Positions 1 to 6,475 of a stretch of 16,267 bases of DNA are shown piece after piece. Origin of the DNA: Symbiobacteriaceae bacterium (GTDB lineage Bacteria; Bacillota_E; Symbiobacteriia; Symbiobacteriales; Symbiobacteriaceae); contig DAHVXO010000248.1 in NCBI GenBank assembly GCA_027356675.1, positions 1 to 16,267 on the forward strand, read 5' to 3'. Each line of letters opens with the position of its first letter. Position 1 is the stretch's first letter. The notes under the pieces are model-generated. The model made no database searches. It worked only from the letters and a program-made list of their open reading frames with translations, and was not told the DNA's origin. The position numbers and the translations under genes were made by a program.

Positions 1-1271
1 CGGGGACCACCCGGACGGGAACCGCCGGCGCCAAAACCGCCGGGGCGGGGACCACGGTCAAAGGAGGGCCGGGCAGCACCGGGCACCGGACGGGACGGCA
101 GACCGAGGCCGGAGAGGCCGCCGCCGGCTGCGAGTGCACCGGGAGCCGGGCGGCGGGGCAGCGAGTCCATCCCAGAGCGCTCAGCGGCCGGGGCACCAGG
201 CACCGGACGGGTAGGCAGGCCGACCAGGGACGGGCCGGCTGCGGCCGCGGGCCGGGGCAGGCCCATACCCGGGCTGCCGGGGGTGCGGGCTGTCGGGGCG
301 CCAACGCCCGAGCGGACGGGTCCCGTCAGGAGAGTGCGGCTCGGGGCCTCTGCCGTAGTGGTATCCCCCTCAGCATCCTGCATGGGACCGGCGGCGGGAA
401 CAGCCGGCTTGTGCACTACAGGCGCCGGCTCAACTGCAGCGGCGGGTGCCGGAGCGGCTTCGATCTCAGCATCAGCAGCCGGAGCCTCAGCCTTTGCAGC
501 CTGGGCCGCCTTGGTCCGGGGCCGCTTGGCAGCAACTGCTGCGTTCTCGGCCTGAGCCACGTGGGCTTCGACCTTGCCCTGGGCCGCTGGCTCAGGTGTC
601 GGGTCCGCCACCGCCTGAGCCGCGGGTGTTGCGGCGGCCGGTGCGGGCACTTCCGCCACGGCGGGCTTCTCAGCCGCCGGGACAACCCGGGCCGGGCGGG
701 CCACAGCGGGTTCGGCGGGCACAACCCGCCGCTCGGGCCGGGGAGCCACCGCAGCCGGGCGCTCGACAGCCGGGCGGTCAACCTGTGGCCGCTCGGTCAG
801 CGGGCGTGCCGGCAACTCTGCCCGATTCGGGCGCTCAGCTGAAGTCGCTAGTCGGGCGCGCTCGACCAGCGGGCGCCGCTCCTGTAGCGGGCGCTCCTGT
901 AGTGGGCGGTCCTGTAATGGGCGGTCCGCCACGGGACGGACGTCCCGCTTCATATCTTCCATTCGCTGTCTCGGTTTGGAGCCCGCACCAAAGAAGTCCT
1001 CCAACAAGGACGCCTTGGCCGGGTTTGCCTCCCGAACAGGTTTTGACGGTTCCACCGCCTTGGTGGTGCGAGCAGTCTCCTTGGCAGCGGCAGCGGGTTT
1101 CTTCGCTGCGGTGCGCTTGACTGCTTCAGTCACCTTCTCGGCGGTCTCCTGATCAACGGTACTCATATGATTCTTCACATCCACATTCAAAGTTTGAAGG
1201 ACCTCCATGACGACCTGGGAGTCCACACTTAACGTTTTTGCCAGGTCAAGTACGCGTATTTTGGCTTCCAC
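1..1271 (-). CDS. infB: Translation initiation factor IF-2, N-terminal part (runs off left edge)
   Basis: IF-2 is the GTPase that places initiator fMet-tRNA on the 30S subunit and promotes subunit joining. Only the first 423 codons are here; the G domain and C-terminal domains lie beyond the left edge. The protein opens with MEAKIRVLDLAKTLSV, the usual IF-2 N-terminal helical domain (about residues 1-52). A low-complexity Ala/Pro/Arg/Glu linker (about 55-400) follows, ending in a Gly/Arg-rich stretch typical of the region before the G domain. The GTG start at 1271 is chosen because GGGGGTGATC lies just upstream, 7 nt from its G-run, and the frame then stays open to the edge. A GTG at 1279 hits a stop after 16 codons. 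It starts 4 nt after the ylxQ stop, so it is probably translationally coupled and the last gene of the rimP operon in this window. The linker carries internal repeats (see findings). Confidence 0.93.
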   Translation of the reverse strand, partial: MEAKIRVLDLAKTLSVDSQVVMEVLQTLNVDVKNHMSTVDQETAEKVTEAVKRTAAKKPAAAAKETARTTKAVEPSKPVREANPAKASLLEDFFGAGSKPRQRMEDMKRDVRPVADRPLQDRPLQERPLQERRPLVERARLATSAERPNRAELPARPLTERPQVDRPAVERPAAVAPRPERRVVPAEPAVARPARVVPAAEKPAVAEVPAPAAATPAAQAVADPTPEPAAQGKVEAHVAQAENAAVAAKRPRTKAAQAAKAEAPAADAEIEAAPAPAAAVEPAPVVHKPAVPAAGPMQDAEGDTTTAEAPSRTLLTGPVRSGVGAPTARTPGSPGMGLPRPAAAAGPSLVGLPTRPVPGAPAAERSGMDSLPRRPAPGALAAGGGLSGLGLPSRPVPGAARPSFDRGPRPGGFGAGGSRPGGP

Positions 1272-1275
1272 TGGA

Positions 1276-1611
1276 TCACCCCCGTCCCTCAACCGGCGTC
1301 AGACCCTCTTTTGCCATGATCGCCGTGATGCCGCTGGCGAAGTCTTTGGACAAGACAGCCACCGTTGCGCGGTGTTCCTTGCCCAAGGCCGACCCCAACT
1401 CATCGCGAGTGCCGACGCGATAACACGGGACCCCGGACCTTGCAGCCAGCCCGCAAAATCGCTCCTGCGTATTTGCGCTGGCATCTTCGGCCAGAATCAG
1501 GATGGCCGTCTTGCGCCGTGCAAGCGCCTGCTCGACGGCAAACTCACCTGAAGCGGCCTGGCCGGCCCGCTGGCAGAGCCCCAACATGAACCGCAGGGAC
1601 TGTGGGATCAA
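1276..1611 (-). CDS. ylxQ: YlxQ, L7Ae-family RNA-binding protein
   Basis: Small L7Ae/L30e/Gadd45-fold protein of the nusA-infB operon, family known to bind K-turn RNA; cellular role still poorly defined. The body reads LGLCQRAGQAASGE, then AILILAEDASANTQERF, then VPCYRVGTRDELGSALGKE, which match the family's conserved blocks (glycine/lysine-rich helix, hydrophobic strand followed by AxDAS, and the late EL(G)xALGK motif). The start is uncertain. A TTG at 1611 overlaps the ylxR stop as TTGA, with GGTGAT upstream, and gives 111 residues, close to the usual ~100. An in-frame ATG at 1647 would add 12 poorly conserved residues and overlap ylxR by 40 nt, without a well-spaced ribosome site. I prefer 1611. 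The gene is sandwiched between ylxR and infB as in most Firmicutes. Confidence 0.88.
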   Translation of the reverse strand: MIPQSLRFMLGLCQRAGQAASGEFAVEQALARRKTAILILAEDASANTQERFCGLAARSGVPCYRVGTRDELGSALGKEHRATVAVLSKDFASGITAIMAKEGLTPVEGRG

Positions 1612-1904
1612 CCCGGTATCACCATCCCTGCTTCCAATTTGGCCCATACCTCATCGGAGATGGGGTGTTCCAGTGCCCGTTCCAGGCGCTTGGCCTTCAC
1701 CGCCGCTGCAAGGCATTCCTTGCTCCGACACAGATAGGCGCCGCGACCGGGCTTTTTCCCGGCGGGTGAGATGTCCAGTTCGATGACACCTTCGGGAGAA
1801 CGGACCACTCGTAGAAGCTCACGCTTCGGTTTCAGCTGACTGCAACCGACGCACATCCGCTGCGGTATCTTCTTGACCTTGGGCTGCGCTTTTCCCTTTG
1901 ACAT
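1608..1904 (-). CDS. ylxR: YlxR/RnpM family RNA-binding protein
   Basis: Member of the YlxR (RnpM) family; the Bacillus subtilis member has been described as an RNase P modulator. The sequence shows the family signature: PQRMCVGCSQLKPKRELLRVV near residues 14-34 (CxGC plus basic helix), then KKPGRGAYLCRSKECL near 50-65, with cysteines in both blocks. About 98 residues, normal for the family. GGAGGAGG sits just upstream of several possible starts. ATG at 1904 has about 8 nt spacing and is preferred; ATG at 1907 has 5 nt, and GTG at 1913 is too close. It lies 45 nt after nusA and its stop overlaps the likely TTG start of ylxQ, consistent with one polycistronic message. Confidence 0.93.
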   Translation of the reverse strand: MSKGKAQPKVKKIPQRMCVGCSQLKPKRELLRVVRSPEGVIELDISPAGKKPGRGAYLCRSKECLAAAVKAKRLERALEHPISDEVWAKLEAGMVIPG

Positions 1905-1949
1905 CATCAACACCTCCTCCGCCAGGGATTGGCGTACTTGTCTGGGGAT

Positions 1950-3044
1950 TTACGCTTCCTCCTCGCCGGTGTAGTCCTCGGCCTCGCCGTTCCAAGCGCC
2001 GGCCTTTGCCTGCGTCTCGGACTTGATGTCGATCTTCCAGCCGGTTAGACGAGCGGCCAGGCGGGCATTCTGCCCTTCCTTGCCGATGGCGAGCGAAAGC
2101 TGATAGTCCGGCACGACGACGCGTGCAACGCGGCCGGCCTCTTCGCAGTCCACGGAGACGACCTTCGCCGGCGAAAGCGCCTTGCCCACGAAGACCGCGG
2201 GGTCCTGGCTCCACTCGACGATGTCGATCTTCTCACCCTGCAGTTCGTTCACGATGGTCTGAACCCGCAGGCCCTTTGGCCCAACGCAGGCGCCAACGGG
2301 GTCCACGTTGTCCTCACGGGAGGTGACGGCGATCTTGGAGCGGGCGCCGGCCTCACGGGAGATTGACTTGATCTCGACCACGCCGTCGTGAATCTCCGGG
2401 ACTTCAAGCTCAAACAGCCGCTTGAGCAGGCCCGGATGGGTGCGAGAGAGTGCGATGTTGGGACCCTTGGTGGTCCGCTTCACTTCGATGACGTAAGCCT
2501 TGACCCGCTGGTTTTCGGTGAAGCGCTCCCCGGGGATTTGCTCGTTGGCCATGAGAATGCCCTCGACACCCTTCCCCAGTTCCAGGTAGACCGCCTTGGT
2601 CTTGGCATCCTGGCGCAGCACCAGCCCGGTGACAATATCGCCTTCACGGCTGGAGTACTCTTCATAAATCATGCCGCGCTCGGCCTCACGAATGCGCTGC
2701 ACCACGACCTGCTTGGCCGTCTGGGCAGCGATGCGGCCAAAATCGCGCGGAGTGACCTCGACTTCCAGGATATCGCCCAGCCCAAGGCCGGGGTTCTTGG
2801 CCCGGGCCTCCGCGATAGAGGCCTGCAGACGCGAATCGTCGACCTGCTCGACAATCTCTTTCTGGGCATACACATGGTAGTCTCCGGTCTTGGGGTCAAA
2901 ATGGACCCGGACGTTCTGCGCGGAACCAAAGTTCCGGCGGTAGGCGGAAATTAGGGCCGCCTCGATCGCCTCGATCAGGATACCCTTCGTGATGCCCTTC
3001 TCCCGCACCAGGTCCTCCAGGGCCCCGAGAATCTCGGCCTTCAT
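1950..3044 (-). CDS. nusA: Transcription termination/antitermination factor NusA
   Basis: NusA binds RNA polymerase and nascent RNA, and modulates pausing, hairpin termination and antitermination. Domains seen: N-terminal RNAP-binding domain (about 1-125, opening MKAEILGALEDLVREKGI), S1 domain (about 133-200, GDIVTGLVLRQ through NIALSRTHPGLL), KH1 (about 225-285, with GACVGPKGLR at 251-260) and KH2 (about 290-345, with SLAIGKEGQNARLAARL at 317-333). At 364 residues it is the short Gram-positive form without the C-terminal acidic repeats of enterobacterial NusA, ending in a short acidic tail. ATG at 3044 is preceded by GGGAGGAG at good spacing. It follows rimP by 36 nt and precedes ylxR. Operon leaders of this type are often autoregulated by NusA; here the rimP leader has candidate hairpins (separate entries). 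Confidence 0.97.
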   Translation of the reverse strand: MKAEILGALEDLVREKGITKGILIEAIEAALISAYRRNFGSAQNVRVHFDPKTGDYHVYAQKEIVEQVDDSRLQASIAEARAKNPGLGLGDILEVEVTPRDFGRIAAQTAKQVVVQRIREAERGMIYEEYSSREGDIVTGLVLRQDAKTKAVYLELGKGVEGILMANEQIPGERFTENQRVKAYVIEVKRTTKGPNIALSRTHPGLLKRLFELEVPEIHDGVVEIKSISREAGARSKIAVTSREDNVDPVGACVGPKGLRVQTIVNELQGEKIDIVEWSQDPAVFVGKALSPAKVVSVDCEEAGRVARVVVPDYQLSLAIGKEGQNARLAARLTGWKIDIKSETQAKAGAWNGEAEDYTGEEEA

Positions 3045-3080
3045 CTTACAGTCTCCTCCCGCGACTCCGAGAGCCGCTCT

Positions 3081-3563
3081 TTAAAGCTTCACGTGGAGCC
3101 GTGCCGTGGCCACCTGAGCCCGGCGTAGAGCCACCTCGCGGCCTGCTTCCTTGCCCTCGGTGAGCCGCACCACGACGCTACCGTCCATGAGCCCTACCAG
3201 TTGCCCTACAAACAACTTCTGCCCGTCTAGCGGCGCATAGGTGCTTACTGCCACCTGATGCCCTGCATAGCGGGCGAAGTCTTCATCTCGCTTCAAAGGC
3301 CGTTCGAGCCCGGGCGAAGAGACTTCGAAGTATTCGTAGGGCGGGTTCGGCATGACCTGATCAAGCCGGGAGTCGACCGCGTGGCTAATGGCCTCGCAGT
3401 CGTCAAAGCTCACGCCACCTTCCTTGTCAATATAGACACGGAGATAGCGGTTCGCTCCCTCTTTAACCAGTTCCACACCTACCAACTCTAACCCGCTCTG
3501 CTCTACCAGAGGGCGGGCCAGTTCCTCCACCACCACTTCGATTGGCCTGTCGCCTTTCACCAA
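3081..3563 (-). CDS. rimP: Ribosome maturation factor RimP
   Basis: RimP assists 30S subunit maturation. The protein carries the family core: VVEELARPLVEQSGLELVGV, then KEGANRYLRVYIDKEGGVSF, DDCEAISHAVDSRLDQ, and YEYFEVSSPGLERPLKRDED (the SPGxxRPLK motif), followed by the SH3-like C-terminal domain (GQLVGLMDGSVVVRLTEGK). The open frame extends upstream to 3782, but that extension covers a terminator and hairpins and has no family similarity. Two realistic starts remain. TTG at 3563 lies 11 nt after a strong AGGAGG and gives 160 residues, the usual length. ATG at 3608 has GGGGGTG upstream and gives 175. I prefer 3563 but the choice is open. First gene of the rimP-nusA-ylxR-ylxQ-infB operon. 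Confidence 0.9.
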   Translation of the reverse strand: MVKGDRPIEVVVEELARPLVEQSGLELVGVELVKEGANRYLRVYIDKEGGVSFDDCEAISHAVDSRLDQVMPNPPYEYFEVSSPGLERPLKRDEDFARYAGHQVAVSTYAPLDGQKLFVGQLVGLMDGSVVVRLTEGKEAGREVALRRAQVATARLHVKL

Positions 3564-3624
3564 ACTCGACCATGCCTCCTGTGCGTCACGCGATGCGGTT
3601 GTTAGCATTCCGCGCACCCCCGTT

Positions 3625-3674
3625 CCGGTGCTGCACCGGTGGGGGGCACAAAACGAGCCGGTGTGGCACCGGCT
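3625..3674 (-). promoter_or_regulatory. Paired hairpins in the rimP operon leader
   Basis: On the minus strand, AGCCGGTG-CCA-CACCGGCT (3674 to 3656, followed by CG and TTTT at 3653-3650) is followed by CCGGTG-CAG-CACCGG (3639 to 3625). The two hairpins use the same arms (CCGGTG and CACCGG), so arms of one could pair with arms of the other. The first resembles a weak intrinsic terminator in both directions. The second lies just before the possible ATG at 3608 and its GGGGGTG. An attenuator or translation-control role is an inference. Confidence 0.45.
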
Positions 3675-3682
3675 TTTGCAGG

Positions 3683-3712
3683 ATTTTAGCTGCGACAATG
3701 CCGGACGTTGAA
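3683..3712 (-). promoter_or_regulatory. Putative promoter of the rimP-nusA-infB operon
   Basis: Just after the terminator at 3711-3734, the minus strand has TAAAAT (3688-3683), one mismatch from the -10 consensus, with TTCAAC 18 nt upstream as a poor -35. Transcription would then begin close to 3676, at the foot of the paired hairpins. The -35 match is weak, so this is tentative, but a promoter is expected here if the upstream terminator works. Confidence 0.35.
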
Positions 3713-3734
3713 AAGAGTGGGTAGTCACCCACTC
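3711..3734 (-). terminator. Intrinsic terminator after the membrane protein gene
   Basis: Minus strand: GAGTGGGT, loop GACT, ACCCACTC (a perfect 8-bp stem, 3734 to 3715), directly followed by TTTT (3714-3711). It lies about 80 nt after the stop of the gene ending at 3814 and before the rimP promoter candidate. It probably separates the upstream gene cluster from the rimP operon. The U-tract is short. Confidence 0.65.
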
Positions 3735-3813
3735 CTCGCAGACTGCGCAGAACAAGCCTCGTTCCTTCTTTAAGACTACCACAGATGGGCTTCGATGACA
3801 AGCAACTCCCGGA

Positions 3814-4353
3814 CTACTTTCCGACCAAACGCTCGTCGACGGTAAGCGGCGGGATGCGCCGTTTCAGCTCGGCGGTAAACTCTGGAATCGAGCGCAGGTA
3901 GCCGCCCGGCAGTGACACGACCGTGAGCTTCTTGCCGGGATTGCGGCGCAGGTAAGCTTCGATCATGGCCCGGGTCTGTGGGTCGACACCCTTCTTCGGA
4001 ATGTCGAAGCCAGACTCGCTGTTCTTCAGCACGAGCCAGAGGGTGGGAAACGGAAATCCCCCATTGCGGGCTAGCACGCCCACTTTATCCAGCGGCACAA
4101 CGACCTTCCGCCCGGTGTCGCGGATCATGATCTCGTTTTGGCTGATTTCCAGCCTGTAGGACCAGCCCGCGGAGACGAACCAGGTGATGAGCCCGAGGAT
4201 TACGGCAAAGCCCATGAATGCGATCTGCCCGGCCACTCCGGTCAGGTAGCCGCCAAAGAGGGTCAACGCCAGGAGGATAACAAGCGTGACGCCGCCATAC
4301 GAGAGCTTTTGCATCCAGGTCATCGAGAACTGTGAGGATGATGATTCCGCCAT
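3814..4353 (-). CDS. Two-helix membrane protein, possible PH-like C-terminal domain
   Basis: A 179-residue protein of unknown function. Two hydrophobic segments, about 20-40 (GGVTLVILLALTLFGGYL) and 43-64 (IAFMGFAVILGLITWFVSAG), should span the membrane. They are followed by an 80-residue soluble part beginning WSYRLEISQNEIMIRDTG and continuing VVVPLDKVGVLAR and PFPTLWLVLKNSESGFDIP. A membrane hairpin followed by a strand-rich 'RLEIsqneimi' block resembles bacterial PH-domain membrane proteins; this is by pattern only. The C-terminus is basic and proline-rich. ATG at 4353 is the first in-frame start after an upstream in-frame stop, yet it has no ribosome site nearby (see findings). It follows the ADP-ribosylglycohydrolase-like gene by 62 nt and is followed by a terminator. 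Confidence 0.75.
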   Translation of the reverse strand: MAESSSSQFSMTWMQKLSYGGVTLVILLALTLFGGYLTGVAGQIAFMGFAVILGLITWFVSAGWSYRLEISQNEIMIRDTGRKVVVPLDKVGVLARNGGFPFPTLWLVLKNSESGFDIPKKGVDPQTRAMIEAYLRRNPGKKLTVVSLPGGYLRSIPEFTAELKRRIPPLTVDERLVGK

Positions 4354-4415
4354 AATTGGTGCAGCGGTGCCGGACTGCCCGGTTGGGCATCGACCGCTGC
4401 GTCACCTCCGCTTCT

Positions 4416-5543
4416 CTAGTGTGCTGCGCCATCCCATAGAGTATAAAGCCGCTGTGCCGTATCTTCCAGTACTCCCCGGTCTCTCACGGCCGTAGACCAC
4501 CGGCGAGGCACCGCCCCGGGGCCGTAAAATGCGCCGACCAGAGCACCGCATGCGCTGCGCACGTCGGGATGGAGCATGGAGCCTGCCAGGCATGCCTTGA
4601 AACTCTCCGTCGTCTGGAAGTGCCAAAGCACGGCCTCCAGGACGTCCACCAGGTCGCCACCGGGGGCGAGGTCCGCCGCCGCCAAACGGCCCACACCGGC
4701 CAGTCGGGCCCGCAGCTCCGGCACCGCCGCCAATCCCGCCGCCATGGCCTCCGACTTGCCGGCCCCGTCCAGAGCCGCCGCCAGCACCGTCTGGAAAGCC
4801 GTGACCGCCGACCGGGCGTCCGGCCGCAGGTCCACCAGGCGCACCAGGGCCAGCGATGTTGTTGTGTCCCGCCCTGCTGCGAGTGCGGAGGCTACTGCGC
4901 CCAACAGCAACCAACCCGGACCGATATCATCCGCAAGCTCCACCACCAGCGTCTGCACGGCCGCTTCCGGCGCCTGCGGCGACTCGGCCAGCGCACACGC
5001 CACGTGCAGCAGTGCGCCCGTCCGGTCGCCCCTAGGGCCGGCCGTCACTCCGTCCGCACCGGGAGCAAGACCGTCCGCGACAGCGGCGCCCAGGAGCGCT
5101 CCCACGGACCGGCCTGCACGCGTGAGGCCCAACTTGCGCTGGACGTCCATGACGTGATAGCTCAGCCACATCAGCCGAGGATTGAGGGCGTGCCAGCGGG
5201 GCGAGCGCAGCAGGCGGCCTACCGCAAAGAAGGCCTGACTGATTCCCCGCTCTGCGGCCACCAGGGAAGCTGCTTCCACACACATGAGGTCATCGGGGGT
5301 CATGCCGGCCGGCAGGTTGACCATCACATCATCGAAACCAACGTTGTCCATGGCGCTGTGTGGGTTGCGGTAGTCTTCGTCGATCATGGCGATCACCGTC
5401 CGGTCGAGTGCGGCGACGTCCTGAGGCGAAAGGCCGTCATAAAGGGCCAGCGCTGCCCGCCAATCCGGTTTTTCGTCCCACGCCGGGCGAGAGGAACGCA
5501 AGGCCTCCAAGAATTTCAGATCCCAGTCCAAAGGATACCCCAT
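4416..5543 (-). CDS. Degenerate ADP-ribosylglycohydrolase-like protein (probable pseudoenzyme)
   Basis: A 375-residue protein. Residues 1-135 are mostly helical and unrecognised. From about 143 it resembles the ADP-ribosylglycohydrolase fold: RSVGALLGAAVADGLAPGAD (145-164) matches the family's opening GALLGLAVGDALG block, and ACGALVGAFYGPGAVPRRW (331-349) matches the closing block that ends in G-x-YG-x-x-IP-x-x-W, followed by an LxxxAxRLY-like end. The metal-binding motifs are not there: the TDDT position reads GDRTGALLH, and the GGDTDT position reads SMLHPD. So hydrolase activity is unlikely. No stops or shifts interrupt the frame, so it may be a maintained non-catalytic protein. ATG at 5543 follows the HAD pseudogene stop by 4 nt; GAGGAG abuts it, which is very tight, and TTG at 5531 is an alternative start. 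Confidence 0.7.
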   Translation of the reverse strand: MGYPLDWDLKFLEALRSSRPAWDEKPDWRAALALYDGLSPQDVAALDRTVIAMIDEDYRNPHSAMDNVGFDDVMVNLPAGMTPDDLMCVEAASLVAAERGISQAFFAVGRLLRSPRWHALNPRLMWLSYHVMDVQRKLGLTRAGRSVGALLGAAVADGLAPGADGVTAGPRGDRTGALLHVACALAESPQAPEAAVQTLVVELADDIGPGWLLLGAVASALAAGRDTTTSLALVRLVDLRPDARSAVTAFQTVLAAALDGAGKSEAMAAGLAAVPELRARLAGVGRLAAADLAPGGDLVDVLEAVLWHFQTTESFKACLAGSMLHPDVRSACGALVGAFYGPGAVPRRWSTAVRDRGVLEDTAQRLYTLWDGAAH

Positions 5544-5547
5544 CTCC

Positions 5548-5836
5548 TCACGTCAGGCACAACTCCTCGATCGTCTGGGCGACCCCATCTTGCTCACAGG
5601 ACGCCGTCAACTGATCTGCCGCGGCCTTCGCTCCATCTGAGGCGTTGCCCATCGCAACCCCCATACCGGCATACTTGAGCATCTCGATGTCGTTATCCGA
5701 GTCGCCGACGGCCATCAGCCGTAATGATGCCCCGCTCCCGCGCGGCACGCAGGGCCGCGAGTGTGCGGGGCGAAATCTCCAGGCCCCGGGACAGCAGGGT
5801 TCCGTCCAGGTCCAGGGCGATCAGCCGGTAGTTCAC
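5548..5836 (-). pseudogene. HAD (Cof-type) phosphatase pseudogene with internal deletion and frameshift
   Basis: The N-terminal part, from GTG at 5836 (GGGAGGGG upstream), reads NYRLIALDLDGTLLSRG and ISPRTLAALRAARERG: HAD motif I and the start of a Cof-type Rossmann domain. About 85 nt in, the sequence jumps to the family's C-terminal block in a different frame: LMAVGDSDNDIEMLKYAG and GVAMGNASDGAKAAADQLT (HAD motif III/IV region), ending in TGA at 5548. Roughly 170-190 residues, including the cap domain and motif II, are missing, and the two remnants are out of frame by one base. An intact relative would be about 260-280 residues. Both end blocks are still well conserved, so the deletion looks recent. 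A sequencing or assembly deletion cannot be excluded from the sequence alone. Confidence 0.85.
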
Positions 5837-5855
5837 GTAACCCCTCCCAGGCGAC

Positions 5856-6329
5856 TCAGCGCAGGGCCGAGAGCACGATGAGCAGCGTGCCCAGCAGTAT
5901 GTTGGTGCCGTAGACCAGCCGGGAGACCCGGTGCATCCGGTTGTACTCTGCCCGCAGGGGATCAGTCTGTGGCACCTCATCGATGGGACGACCCATCTGT
6001 TGGCGCAGGGCGTTCATCTTCTGGCGGATGGTGACTGATGAGACCAGCACCAGTGCCAGCATGGCCGCTGAACCCAGCAGGCGGCCCAGATCCAGCGACC
6101 GCCAATGGCCGTCAATCGCCTGCAGTGCAGTGATGACCAGCATGATCCCCGCTGTGACCAGCCCCAGGGAGTCGATGCGGGCCAGCGTCTCGCCGGCAAT
6201 CGTCCCCGCCACGTCACGCGAGGCGATGTTGCGGAACAGGACGGGCGCAAAGAGCGCCCCAAAGCCAAACATGGCGCCCACCCACAGGGTGAGAACGAGG
6301 TACTGGAGGACGTTCAAAAATGGCAGCAT
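5856..6329 (-). CDS. DUF4149-like integral membrane protein
   Basis: A roughly 157-residue protein with four hydrophobic segments: VLQYLVLTLWVGAMFGFGAL near the start, LGLVTAGIMLVITALQ, LLGSAAMLALVLVSSVTI, and YGTNILLGTLLIVLSAL at the C-terminus. The layout (opening LxxWxGxxxFF-like helix with APVLF after it, basic loop with 'IRQKMNALRQQMG' before the last helix) recalls the DUF4149/TMEM205-type family; the function is unknown. The open frame begins at GTG 6350, but that start has no ribosome site. ATG at 6329 lies 11 nt after AGAGG, so I place the start there. Its stop is 19 nt before the HAD pseudogene start. It lies after the lipoate-ligase-like gene, separated by a strong hairpin. Confidence 0.8.
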   Translation of the reverse strand: MLPFLNVLQYLVLTLWVGAMFGFGALFAPVLFRNIASRDVAGTIAGETLARIDSLGLVTAGIMLVITALQAIDGHWRSLDLGRLLGSAAMLALVLVSSVTIRQKMNALRQQMGRPIDEVPQTDPLRAEYNRMHRVSRLVYGTNILLGTLLIVLSALR

Positions 6330-6451
6330 GGACGGCAACACCTCTTCCACGTAGCGTACAGGGTAGGGTCATGGCTACAGGTCTGGAGCGCCCTCGGCCG
6401 GTCAGGCAGGGCCTACAGCCATATAGGGGTTCCAGTCCTTTGGCGGATTCT

Positions 6452-6475
6452 CCTGCCGGGCCGCAGCCCGGCAGG
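6452..6475 (-). terminator. Strong GC hairpin directly after the lipoate-ligase-like gene
   Basis: Minus strand CCTGCCGGGC, loop TGCG, GCCCGGCAGG: a perfect 10-bp stem whose first base follows the TAG stop (6478-6476) without a gap. There is no U-tract on either side. It may act as an atypical terminator or a 3'-end stabiliser; only the hairpin is certain. Confidence 0.5.

Noticed and set aside
866..926. Short tandem repeats as a CRISPR array
   Set aside because: The 15-bp units are directly adjacent, have no spacers and lie in frame inside infB.
446..1120. Plus-strand Pro/Arg-rich open frame of 224 codons
   Set aside because: Antisense to the low-complexity IF-2 linker, which reads cleanly on the minus strand.
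1277..1279. GTG at 1279 as infB start (overlapping the ylxQ stop)
   Set aside because: That frame reaches TAA after 16 codons; the frame from GTG 1271 gives the IF-2 N-terminus.
3564..3782. N-terminal extension of the rimP frame
   Set aside because: The extra 73 codons cover a terminator, promoter candidate and hairpins and lack RimP similarity; only the ATG at 3608 remains a possible alternative.
4569..5678. Plus-strand open frame of 369 codons
   Set aside because: Opposite the ADP-ribosylglycohydrolase-like gene; Arg/His/Gln-rich with no domain or ribosome site.
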